A DNA stretch of 64,000 nt from JABWBJ01 sp035646395 (GTDB taxonomy: Bacteria > Gemmatimonadota > Gemmatimonadetes > Gemmatimonadales > Gemmatimonadaceae): assembly GCA_035646395.1 (NCBI GenBank), contig DASRPK010000120.1:1-64000 (forward strand), in the 5' to 3' direction. The notes under the pieces are model-generated. The model made no database searches. It was not told where the DNA came from and worked only from the letters and a program-made list of their open reading frames with translations. Within the stretch, counting starts at the first letter, position 1. Every line of letters begins with the position of its first letter. Made by a program: the position numbers and the translations under genes. Of the stretch, positions 34,407 through 40,924 are shown piece by piece.

Positions 34407-34667
34407 ATGCGTGCAGTGAGATGGCTTTCGGCGTTGGCAGTCCTCTTCATTACCGCGTGCAATCATCCTGTCTCGAGTGCTGACTTCGAGGCGTTCAAGA
34501 CCAGTGTAAAGACCAGCGGGGAGGCGGTCGACGCGTGGATCGCGCAGGCACACGAAGTGGTGACGTGGGTCGCAGTGAACGGATCGAAGTTCTGCAAGTT
34601 GCCGGACGTATGTGATCCTCCCACTCCGCCCCCTCCACCACCGCCTAACGGTGAATGGGGCTCCTGA
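34407..34667 (+). CDS. Small proline-rich lipoprotein
   Basis: 86 residues. MRAVRWLSALAVLFITACNH is a lipoprotein signal with lipobox ITAC. A short helical segment (ADFEAFKTSVKTSGEAVDAW) follows, then two Cys (FCKLPDVCDPP) and a run of prolines before NGEWGS. AGGAGGTGACAG before the ATG is the strongest ribosome-binding site in the region. It starts 4 bp after the kinase stop and is followed by a hairpin, so it closes the operon. Function unknown; it could be a ligand or anchor for the kinase's outer domain. Confidence 0.78.
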   Translation: MRAVRWLSALAVLFITACNHPVSSADFEAFKTSVKTSGEAVDAWIAQAHEVVTWVAVNGSKFCKLPDVCDPPTPPPPPPPNGEWGS

Positions 34668-34689
34668 CGGATCAACCGGGCTCTGACCA

Positions 34690-34727
34690 ACGGCTCCGCT
34701 GAGGTAATCCGGCGGAGCCGTTTCGTT
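34690..34727 (+). terminator. Terminator of the kinase operon
   Basis: A 10-bp perfect stem (ACGGCTCCGC with GCGGAGCCGT), 12-nt loop, then TTTCGTT. The T-tract is short but position and stem are convincing. Confidence 0.75.
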
Positions 34728-34750
34728 GCCGCGATGATTTGGCAGGTCCG

Positions 34751-35566
34751 CTACCTGCTATTCGCCATCCGTTTCAACTGGCGTTGCGCCTCGCGCATCG
34801 ACCACATCACGACCAGCGTGCAGGGCGCCGAGCTCTTGCCGGATTTGCCCCAGTAGTGCTGCCGGTACTCCGGCGGGATATCGGGTGGTTGATAGATCTC
34901 GACGGCGTAGATGTCCTTTGGTCGATAGATGTTGCGCCCTGCTCCAGGAAAACCACCGTCAACGATCAGTCTCCAGCAACGCCATCCCACGACCGACTCA
35001 ACGGTTGTGGCACTGCCATTCAGGTTCTGCCGGAATCCCGGGGCATCACGAAGGACCAGATTCGGAAAGTAGATGTCCTTCGACGCAGCCAGGACATCCT
35101 GGCGATTCATGAAGTGCCCAGCACCCTGTTCCCGCCTGCATAAAACGCCGTCCAGCGAGTAGCGCGAACATTGTCGTTCCGCCGTGATCTCGACTTCGGC
35201 AAGCATCTGCGGGAGACGCTGCATAACGAGATCGAGCGCCAGGTCGGCACCGATGTGAAGGTTCAGGCGCGATTGCAGCGGTGAGAACCCCAGCTTCCGG
35301 ACGACGACCGTGAGGGCGCCGGGTTGAATGTTGCGCGCCTTGAACGTGCCCAGCGAATCGGTGCGGTAGATTAATCCGCCCGGCGTGATCAGGATGCTGG
35401 CGCCGGTGACAGGGAGGCCGAGCGAATCGCGTACCGTTCCCGTGATGGAGGACCGCAGCGAGTCAGACTGCGCGGCGGTCGAGTCCTGGGCAACCGCCGC
35501 CACCGAAATGGCGGCGGTACCCAGCATCAGGACCACGAAGAATCTCCTCACGAGGGCGCGATACAC
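34751..35566 (-). CDS. TonB-receptor-like N-terminal module (CarboxypepD_reg plus plug) without a barrel
   Basis: 271 residues. A signal peptide ends near VAAVAQ. Then comes a carboxypeptidase-regulatory-like domain (SITGTVRDSLGLPVTGASILI ... FKARNIQPGALTVVVRKLGF) and a plug-like segment (LAEVEITAERQ ... FPNLVLRDAPGF ... IYAVEIYQPPDIPPEYR). Full TonB-dependent receptors of this plan would continue for 500 or more residues of barrel. Here the protein ends after a Cys-containing segment, and the following sequence shows no barrel frame. It is therefore a stand-alone module, a type common in Gemmatimonadota, and not a recent truncation. The GTG start is uncertain; another GTG lies five codons in. 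Confidence 0.75.
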   Translation of the reverse strand: MYRALVRRFFVVLMLGTAAISVAAVAQDSTAAQSDSLRSSITGTVRDSLGLPVTGASILITPGGLIYRTDSLGTFKARNIQPGALTVVVRKLGFSPLQSRLNLHIGADLALDLVMQRLPQMLAEVEITAERQCSRYSLDGVLCRREQGAGHFMNRQDVLAASKDIYFPNLVLRDAPGFRQNLNGSATTVESVVGWRCWRLIVDGGFPGAGRNIYRPKDIYAVEIYQPPDIPPEYRQHYWGKSGKSSAPCTLVVMWSMREAQRQLKRMANSR

Positions 35567-35590
35567 GAGCCCAACCGTGAGGTTCCTGCC

Positions 35591-36361
35591 TCAGGACTTT
35601 TTGGCCTCGAGCCGGGTGGCCAGGTCATCGAGCCGCTCTGCCCAGAATCTCTTCATGCGGTCCGATTCCGGCCGGCTCGAGAGCTTCCTGTGCGCAATGG
35701 TCACTTGCGTCTTTGCGCGGCCCTTCGAGACGAGGTACACCTCCACCGACGTCCCATCGTCCCACGTGATGCGGAGGGACTTGTTAGGCACCGACGCGCG
35801 GATGGCGGCCTTGTTCGGCAACCACGCTGTGCGAAGCTTCGTCTGCTTGAACGATTTGAAGACCGTGCTCGCGGCGGCGGCGATCGTTTTGCTTTTCGAG
35901 GCTTCCCATGCCCCGGTCCGCCGCTGGCCGATCTCTCGCAGGCCTTTAATGCGTTCGTAGCCCACGGTCACGGTCTGCGTCCACCAGCTGGGCACCTTGT
36001 ACTTCTCGTGTACGTGCTGCGCGATTTCGCGATGTGGCCACTGGTGGGCATCGACCTGATCGAGCGCCCATACCCAGCGATCCCACGTGCACCCTGTGGC
36101 TGCCTTCACTTTTTCGTCAGCCATTCCTGCGAGCTTCGCGAAATCGACCGGCTGCGCCTTGGGTGCCGCATCGTTCTGCGCGGATGCACTGCCGTTGTTC
36201 GATATCACTGCGCCAGATAGCGACGCATGACCATTCGTTTCAGCGGGCGCTTTGCGCCTGGCGTTTTGCGCCAGCACGCTTACGCGGGCAGTGGTATACG
36301 ATTCGCCCGTCTTCTGCATGCGGCCGCGCACAAGCCGCTTGAAGTCTTTCTGAGTAGTCAT
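35591..36361 (-). CDS. Cytoplasmic protein: DUF4287-like segment plus SRPBCC-like C-terminus
   Basis: 256 residues, no signal. The start MTTQKDFKRLVRGRMQKTGESYTTARVSV, a linker, and DEKVKAATGCTWDRWVWALDQ ... REIAQHVHEKYKVPSWWTQTVTVGYERIKG resemble DUF4287-type proteins. The C-terminal ~100 residues (IRASVPNKSLRITWDDGTSVEVYLVSKGRAKTQVTIAHRKL ... MKRFWAERLDDLATRLE) resemble an AHSA1/SRPBCC fold end. The role is unknown; SRPBCC domains bind small hydrophobic ligands. It lies 24 bp from the receptor-like gene on the same strand and may be co-transcribed with it. Confidence 0.75.
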   Translation of the reverse strand: MTTQKDFKRLVRGRMQKTGESYTTARVSVLAQNARRKAPAETNGHASLSGAVISNNGSASAQNDAAPKAQPVDFAKLAGMADEKVKAATGCTWDRWVWALDQVDAHQWPHREIAQHVHEKYKVPSWWTQTVTVGYERIKGLREIGQRRTGAWEASKSKTIAAAASTVFKSFKQTKLRTAWLPNKAAIRASVPNKSLRITWDDGTSVEVYLVSKGRAKTQVTIAHRKLSSRPESDRMKRFWAERLDDLATRLEAKKS

Positions 36362-36591
36362 CGTTTGACGTCCTCTACGTTAGGCCGCGGCCGCGAGTCC
36401 CCCAGCAACTCACAGCGCAGCAACGCAAAGGATCTCGTCGATGCGAATCCGAGGGTGTGCCCCCCTTTGCCTCTCACTGGACCCGGCTGGGGCTGGGTCG
36501 CTGAGGTTAGGCGTGGATTACCGCCACCGGAACGGTGCAAAAATCCGGTGAAACACGCAAGGCTCTAGACGGCCAGGACAGGAAGCGGTAT

Positions 36592-36640
36592 GCAGGAAGC
36601 AGGAAGCAGGAAGCAGGAGGCAGGAGGCAGGAAGCAGGGA
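36592..36640. repeat. CAGGAAG tandem repeat, left arm of an inverted pair
   Basis: Six or seven units of GCAGGAA/GCAGGAG with a 7-bp period. It is complementary, with few mismatches over ~33 bp, to the array at 36692-36725, giving a large hairpin with a ~51-nt loop. Confidence 0.8.
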
Positions 36641-36691
36641 AGGAACGAAGCGTTTGCATACATGTTGTTGAAGCGCCGGAGGCGCCGACCA

Positions 36692-36725
36692 TCCCTGCTT
36701 CCTGCTTCCTGCCTCCTGCTTCCTC
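36692..36725. repeat. CTTCCTG tandem repeat, right arm of an inverted pair
   Basis: Four to five units ending directly at the stop codon (36727) of the lipoprotein gene on the minus strand. Together with 36592-36640 it could fold as that gene's 3' end. Confidence 0.8.
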
Positions 36726-36726
36726 T

Positions 36727-37695
36727 TTACTGATTCCCTACCACCAGCCCGGCCATCAGCACGACTTCAAAGTCTGACCCTTTGATGCGTTTGAGCGTGT
36801 CGATGTTCGCATCGTTCCAGCGGGAATCGGGGGCACCGCTGACGAAGAATCCGCCGCCGTTGTCGGCCAGGATCATTCCATACTTTTTCAGCGCGGTCAG
36901 GATGACCTGGGCGTCGGCGGGGAACGTGGAAATGTCGACGCTCGCTTTCAGTCGCACGCGCATTCCCATGGGTGGAAGGTTCGGACTGGTCTCGCTGCTG
37001 GCGTAGTGTCGCGCGGGTGGTACGTAGGCACGCCGCGTCGCGGGACAGGTGAAGCGCAACGCGTGAGGGATCGCCCCCGCCGCGACTTCCTCGTACCGGG
37101 CCAGGCCGGCAAAGACAGGAAGTCCGGCCGCATCCGCCGACGTCCATCCAGCGGGCCGCATTGCGTTCGATGACAGGTCGAAAATGGCGCCTGAACCCGC
37201 CGTCCAGCTCGCGCCGCCGTTGACGGTACGTGCATCGAAGAGTTCGTACAGCATCCAGGTGTCGACATCGACGACGATGACGTGGCGATCGCCTGACGAG
37301 CTGGCGCCGCCCTCAATCGGAGCATTGGGCGGAATCGGGTACGGCCCCGGGTCACTCTCGTCCGCGTAGTAGAAGCTGACCGGCACGCGCGCCTGGTTGG
37401 CGCGCACGGTGACATAGGGGATGCCCCACGGGACGCCGTCGTACACGGTGCCGAAATCCGGATGCAGGCTGCGCGTCGCGCCGCAGGATGCAATGAGATT
37501 GGCAGAATTCGGGTCCACCGGCTCCACTGAGACATCGCGATTCCACGCATTGTCTGCGGGGAAGACGCTGCGTCCCACGACCGGCGCGTTAGGCGGGGGC
37601 ACCTGATCGGGTGGGTCAGTTGCCGTGCTGCCTCCCGAAGAACACCCCTGGCCCATGGCAATCACCAGCATCAGGAACAACGCCCGAATCCCCAT
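36727..37695 (-). CDS. Large lipoprotein of unknown function
   Basis: 322 residues from the ATG at 37695, with GGAGG well placed upstream. The signal MGIRALFLMLVIAMGQGCSS has a lipobox-like Cys18. A Thr/Pro linker leads to a globular domain beginning FPADNAWNRDVSVEPVDPNSANLI. It has several aromatic and Asp-rich turns (VDVDTWMLYELFDARTVNGGASW) and ends with DNGGGFFVSGAPDSRWNDANIDTL. I have seen this domain style in secreted proteins but cannot attach a function; a carbohydrate-related all-beta enzyme or binding fold is a guess. It is divergent from the next small lipoprotein gene. Confidence 0.75.
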   Translation of the reverse strand: MGIRALFLMLVIAMGQGCSSGGSTATDPPDQVPPPNAPVVGRSVFPADNAWNRDVSVEPVDPNSANLIASCGATRSLHPDFGTVYDGVPWGIPYVTVRANQARVPVSFYYADESDPGPYPIPPNAPIEGGASSSGDRHVIVVDVDTWMLYELFDARTVNGGASWTAGSGAIFDLSSNAMRPAGWTSADAAGLPVFAGLARYEEVAAGAIPHALRFTCPATRRAYVPPARHYASSETSPNLPPMGMRVRLKASVDISTFPADAQVILTALKKYGMILADNGGGFFVSGAPDSRWNDANIDTLKRIKGSDFEVVLMAGLVVGNQ

Positions 37696-37931
37696 GCCCG
37701 ATCCTCCGTGGTGAGTGTCGTACGTCCGTCTTTGGCAGGACGACGACGAACGCTCCGGGAATCCAGAAGGATTCGTGCCACGGCGCCGCGGATTCACCCA
37801 CGATCACGGAGCCATTGTGCGCTGGATCGCGCCATTCACGGTCACGGCTGGCAACATGCCCTGACCGGGTTCGTGTTCGTCTTCCAGGCAGCGTTCCCGA
37901 CATTCGAATCGCAGGACTGCAGGAGGTCATC

Positions 37932-38333
37932 GTGCGCAGCAGGTACTTGAACGTCATGACGCTCACTCTTGCGGTGAGCGCGTGCACGCCGGTCGTCGTC
38001 CATCGCGCACCGCCGCGGACGGCGCGTGTTGTGGTGGTCAGCGACGACGAGGATCGGTCGCGTTTACGTGTCCCTCCGGGACACCTGCCCCCGCCAGGGC
38101 AATGTCGCGTCTGGTTTCCAGGACGTCCGCCGGGCCGCCAGCCTAACGCGGGGAGTTGCCGCGGCATCGATCGCGTCGCCCCGGCCGGCAGCTGGATCCT
38201 GTACCGGCCGTCGGATGACAAGCGTATCGTCCATGCGCGCGTCGTCGATCCACAACGGGATGGCGTGATCGTGGTGGTCCGCGTCTACGACGCGGATCGC
38301 GGAACGTACCTTGGACAGGAAAGAAGGAAGTAG
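37932..38333 (+). CDS. Small lipoprotein-like envelope protein
   Basis: 133 residues from a GTG at 37932, six bases after AGGAGG (37921-37926). The signal RSRYLNVMTLTLAVSACTP ends at a lipobox-like Cys. The mature part is basic and Pro-rich (RLRVPPGHLPPPGQCRVWFPGRPPGRQPNAG) and ends in a beta-rich segment (RIVHARVVDPQRDGVIVVVRVYD). The 'PPGHLPPPGxCRVWxPGxPPGxQP' pattern recurs in small envelope proteins of proteobacteria and relatives without known role. It converges with the basic DUF6496-like gene over a repeat and hairpin region. Confidence 0.75.
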   Translation: MRSRYLNVMTLTLAVSACTPVVVHRAPPRTARVVVVSDDEDRSRLRVPPGHLPPPGQCRVWFPGRPPGRQPNAGSCRGIDRVAPAGSWILYRPSDDKRIVHARVVDPQRDGVIVVVRVYDADRGTYLGQERRK

Positions 38334-38334
38334 A

Positions 38335-38365
38335 CAGCGAGCAGCGACCAGCGAACAGCGAGTAG
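38335..38365. repeat. CAGCGAG/CAGCGAC tandem repeat, second copy
   Basis: It matches the array at 24760-24787 over 28 bp with one mismatch, directly after the small lipoprotein's stop codon. Degenerate CAGCGA/TAGCGG-like words continue to about 38400. Confidence 0.75.
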
Positions 38366-38419
38366 CAAGCGGTCAGCGAACGGCGATTAGCGGGCGGCAA
38401 CCGATCAGTGTTAACGAAC

Positions 38420-38494
38420 AATGCAGGTTGCAGGTGCAGATCTCAGGAGTGGGGGCGCCACTCGAGTTCAATCTGCATTCCTGCAACCTGCATT
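38420..38494. terminator. Long hairpin between convergent genes
   Basis: AATGCAGGTTGCAGG plus TGCAGAT (38420-38441) pairs with ATCTGCA plus the matching CCTGCAACCTGCATT (38471-38494), with only a 2-nt bulge and a ~29-nt loop. Both neighbouring genes end facing it, so a bidirectional terminator is likely. Confidence 0.65.
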
Positions 38495-38510
38495 TCGCGT
38501 CAGTCCTTTA

Positions 38511-39011
38511 TCAGGTCCCTCGACGAGCACGCGTCCGGGCCGCCTTACGGGCGGCCGCTGAACGACCCGCCGCGCCTTTTGTCCTGACAGCCTTACGAGC
38601 GGCAGCGGAACGATCGGCCGCCGACCGTTTGCGTGCCGATGCCCGCGCCTGGCGCGAGAGCGCGCGCTTCGTCGTCGCGCGCCGAGGCTCCCGACGCAAT
38701 GCGTTGCGCGTCGCGCGGGCGCGTCGCGCCGACGGTCGTTTCGCCTTCCTTCGTCCGCTCGCCAACGCACGTTTCGCCGACTTTCGTGTTTCGGCCGGAG
38801 CTTCGCCCTTTTTGGGCGCGGGCAACCGGACGCCGGCACGGCGTGCCTTGGACAGGCCAATCGCGATCGCCTGCTTGGCGGATCGCGCCCCATGCTTCCC
38901 TTCGCGCACGTGATGGATCTCTTCACGCACGAACTCACCCGCCTGCGTCGACGGGGACTTCCCCTCTCGCTTGTCCTTCTGCGCTCGCTTGATCGTTTCA
39001 CGTTCCGGCAT
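38511..39011 (-). CDS. Basic DUF6496-like protein with histone-H1-like tail
   Basis: 166 residues from the ATG at 39011 (GAGGAG upstream). The first ~60 residues (ETIKRAQKDKREGKSPSTQAGEFVREEIHHVREGKHG, then AKQAIAIGLSKARRAGV) form the small DUF6496-type domain. The rest is an Arg/Lys/Ala-rich low-complexity tail (KRALSRQARASARKRS and the like) similar to bacterial H1-like nucleoid proteins. A DNA- or RNA-binding role is inferred from composition. The tail's GC-rich, repetitive codons differ from neighbouring genes, but that follows from the amino acids used. Confidence 0.78.
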   Translation of the reverse strand: MPERETIKRAQKDKREGKSPSTQAGEFVREEIHHVREGKHGARSAKQAIAIGLSKARRAGVRLPAPKKGEAPAETRKSAKRALASGRRKAKRPSARRARATRNALRREPRRATTKRALSRQARASARKRSAADRSAAARKAVRTKGAAGRSAAARKAARTRARRGT

Positions 39012-39042
39012 TGTCTCCTCCCACTCGCGCTGGTTCACAGCG

Positions 39043-40368
39043 TTATCGCCTGACGACAGGTCCGGCTGCCGTCACGCGCCACACGACGTTCCCCACGTCA
39101 TCCGCGACTAACAGCGCACCTCGCGTGTCAATCGCGACGCCTACCGGGCGCCCGTGGGCCTTGTCACCATCCAGAAAGCCGGTCAACACGTCGATCGGCG
39201 GACCAGACGGTTTCCCTCCTGAAAACGGGACGAAAATCACTCGATAACCACTGGGCGGCTTGCGGTTCCACGAACCGTGTTGTCCCACAAACATCCCGCC
39301 GTCATACCGCGGGGGCAGCGTCGTTCCCTGCGCCCAGGCCAGGCCTAACGACGCGGTGTGCGGGCCGAGCGCATAGTCGGGAACGATGGCTTTCGCGACC
39401 AGGTCCGGGCGTTGGCGTTCGACGCGGGTGTCGACCGTTTTGCCGAAATAGCTGTACGGCCATCCATAGAACCCGCCCTCCTGCACCGACGTCATGTAAT
39501 CGGGAACCAGATCACTTCCCAATTCGTCGCGCTCGTTCACTGCCGTCCACAGCATTCCGGTCGTGGGCTCCCAGGCAAGGCCGACCGGATTCCGAAGACC
39601 AGAGGCGTAAATGCGATGCATCCCGGTCGCTGGGTCGATCTCGAGAATTGCCGCGCGCTCATCCTCGGCCTCCATTCCATTTTCGGCCACGTTGCTGTTA
39701 GACCCGACCCCCACGTACAGCCTGGTTCCCGACGGATTCGCAATCAGGCTCTTGGTCCAGTGGTGATTGAGCAAGCCACCAGGCAATTCCGCGACGGTAT
39801 CTGCTGCGACCGTAATACGTGTGTCCCCGGTGTTATACGGAAAGCGGACGACCGCGTCGGTGTTCGCCACGTACAGCGTGTTGCCGACGAGCGCCATTCC
39901 GAACGGCGAGTTCAGGTTCTCGAGGAGCGGAGTCTTCAGTTCCGCGATACCGTCCCCGTCGGCGTCGCGCAGCAGCGTAATGCGGTTCGCACTCGGTACG
40001 GCGCCACCGGCCTTCTTCTGGTACTTCTTGAAGAAGAAGCCCCGGATCCCGCCACCGTCGAGCGGACGCCTGGGAGCATTTGTTTCGGCCACCAGCACGT
40101 CACCGTTAGGCAGCACGTGGAGCCATCGGGGATGGTCCAGTCCCGTCGCAAACGCCGCGACAGCGAGGCCATTACCGGCTTTCGGCATTACGCCATTCTT
40201 CCAGCCAACCGCCTCGGCAACTTTGATCGTTGGCAGAAGCGACGTGCTCGGTTTGGGCAGCGCGGGCGCGGGACCCATGCCTTCTTCAACCGTCAGTTGG
40301 GCGCTTCGGCCGCAGGCAGCGAACAATGCCGACGCGCCAAGGGCAAAAACGATTCCGTGACTACGCAT
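39043..40368 (-). CDS. PQQ-type sugar (sorbosone) dehydrogenase-like lipoprotein
   Basis: 441 residues. The lipoprotein signal MRSHGIVFALGASALFAACG ends in a lipobox (FAAC). The body is a six-bladed beta-propeller of the glucose/sorbosone dehydrogenase family: LDHPRWLHVLPNGDVLVAETN, LNSPFGMALVGNTLYVANTD, a catalytic-site-like LNHHWTKSL, GLRNPVGLAWEPTTGMLWTAVNERDELG, GFYGWPYSYFG and FVGQHGSWNR. It should oxidise a sugar or aldehyde in the periplasm using pyrroloquinoline quinone; the PQQ synthesis genes are not in the window. It is 31 bp upstream of the basic-protein gene on the same strand and divergent from the third PadR gene. Confidence 0.88.
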   Translation of the reverse strand: MRSHGIVFALGASALFAACGRSAQLTVEEGMGPAPALPKPSTSLLPTIKVAEAVGWKNGVMPKAGNGLAVAAFATGLDHPRWLHVLPNGDVLVAETNAPRRPLDGGGIRGFFFKKYQKKAGGAVPSANRITLLRDADGDGIAELKTPLLENLNSPFGMALVGNTLYVANTDAVVRFPYNTGDTRITVAADTVAELPGGLLNHHWTKSLIANPSGTRLYVGVGSNSNVAENGMEAEDERAAILEIDPATGMHRIYASGLRNPVGLAWEPTTGMLWTAVNERDELGSDLVPDYMTSVQEGGFYGWPYSYFGKTVDTRVERQRPDLVAKAIVPDYALGPHTASLGLAWAQGTTLPPRYDGGMFVGQHGSWNRKPPSGYRVIFVPFSGGKPSGPPIDVLTGFLDGDKAHGRPVGVAIDTRGALLVADDVGNVVWRVTAAGPVVRR

Positions 40369-40515
40369 ATGAGTGCGACCGGGCGCCCCTTCCGGGCAGG
40401 GAGTTCAGGGCGCGTTTCGTGGACTCGGACGCTCTGATACCCCGGTTCCTCGCACGAGAGCGGCCACAGCCGATCGCGGACTCTCTCCGGACAGCGCACG
40501 CACGCACGGCTCCCA

Positions 40516-40541
40516 TTGACATTCGATGCATATCCTATAGA
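40516..40541 (+). promoter_or_regulatory. Possible promoter of PadR copy 3
   Basis: TTGACA (40516-40521) and TATAGA (40536-40541) with a 14-bp gap, shorter than the usual 17, so either the activity is weak or the -10 lies slightly downstream. The operator-like palindrome below overlaps it. Confidence 0.4.
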
Positions 40542-40553
40542 CTCATGCATCGA
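40523..40553. promoter_or_regulatory. Candidate PadR operator TCGATGCAT-N13-ATGCATCGA
   Basis: A perfect 9-bp inverted repeat, 20 bp before the PadR start, overlapping the -10-like sequence. The ATGCAT half-sites resemble the ATGNNNNNNNNACAT-type dyads reported for PadR proteins. Autorepression is the natural reading. Confidence 0.6.
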
Positions 40554-40573
40554 CACTCGATGGGAAGGGGACT

Positions 40574-40918
40574 ATGAGTCGCAGAACTGTCGACCTGTTG
40601 CAGGGCACACTGGATCTCCTGATCCTCAAGACACTGAGCTGGGGACCGGCGCACGGATACGCCGTCGCCCGCTGGATCGAGCAGCTGACGGGGAATGCAT
40701 TGCAGATCGGAGAGGGGTCGCTCTACCCCTCCCTGCACCGGCTGGAGGAGCGCGGCTGGGTCACCAGCGACTGGCAGCTGAGCGACAATAACCGCCGGGC
40801 CAAGGTCTACACCCTGACCGTGGCCGGCCGGCAGCAGTTGCGCGCCGAGCAACGGGAATGGGGGAATTTCGTCGCCGCCGTCAGCAGGGTGCTGGACGCG
40901 CCGGCTCTTCCTGCCTGA
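40574..40918 (+). CDS. PadR-family transcriptional regulator, copy 3
   Basis: 114 residues. The core is LLQGTLDLLILKTLSWGPAHGYAVARWIEQL, EGSLYPSLHRLEERGWV and NNRRAKVYTLTVAGRQQL, with a short C-terminal dimerisation helix. The ATG at 40574 follows GGAAGGGG. Its ADOP permease gene starts 6 bp after its stop. Unlike the other two pairs it is preceded by a long ATGCAT palindrome and not the TTCCC dyad, so its DNA specificity probably differs. Confidence 0.93.
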   Translation: MSRRTVDLLQGTLDLLILKTLSWGPAHGYAVARWIEQLTGNALQIGEGSLYPSLHRLEERGWVTSDWQLSDNNRRAKVYTLTVAGRQQLRAEQREWGNFVAAVSRVLDAPALPA

Positions 40919-40924
40919 CGAGTA

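Larger units (their letters stand above)
36362..36726. other. Repeat-filled spacer, 365 bp
   Basis: No gene is supported. It contains two GTTAGG motif copies (36379, 36506) and a large inverted repeat made of CAGGAAG words (arms at 36592-36640 and 36692-36725). It also holds the promoter region for the DUF4287-like gene, in which I recognise no standard elements. Confidence 0.7.

Noticed and set aside
38511..39011. The basic low-complexity protein as a non-coding GC-rich artefact
   Set aside because: It has a good ribosome-binding site, an ordered ~60-residue head domain matching a known small family, and a consistent Arg/Lys/Ala tail, so it is kept as a gene.
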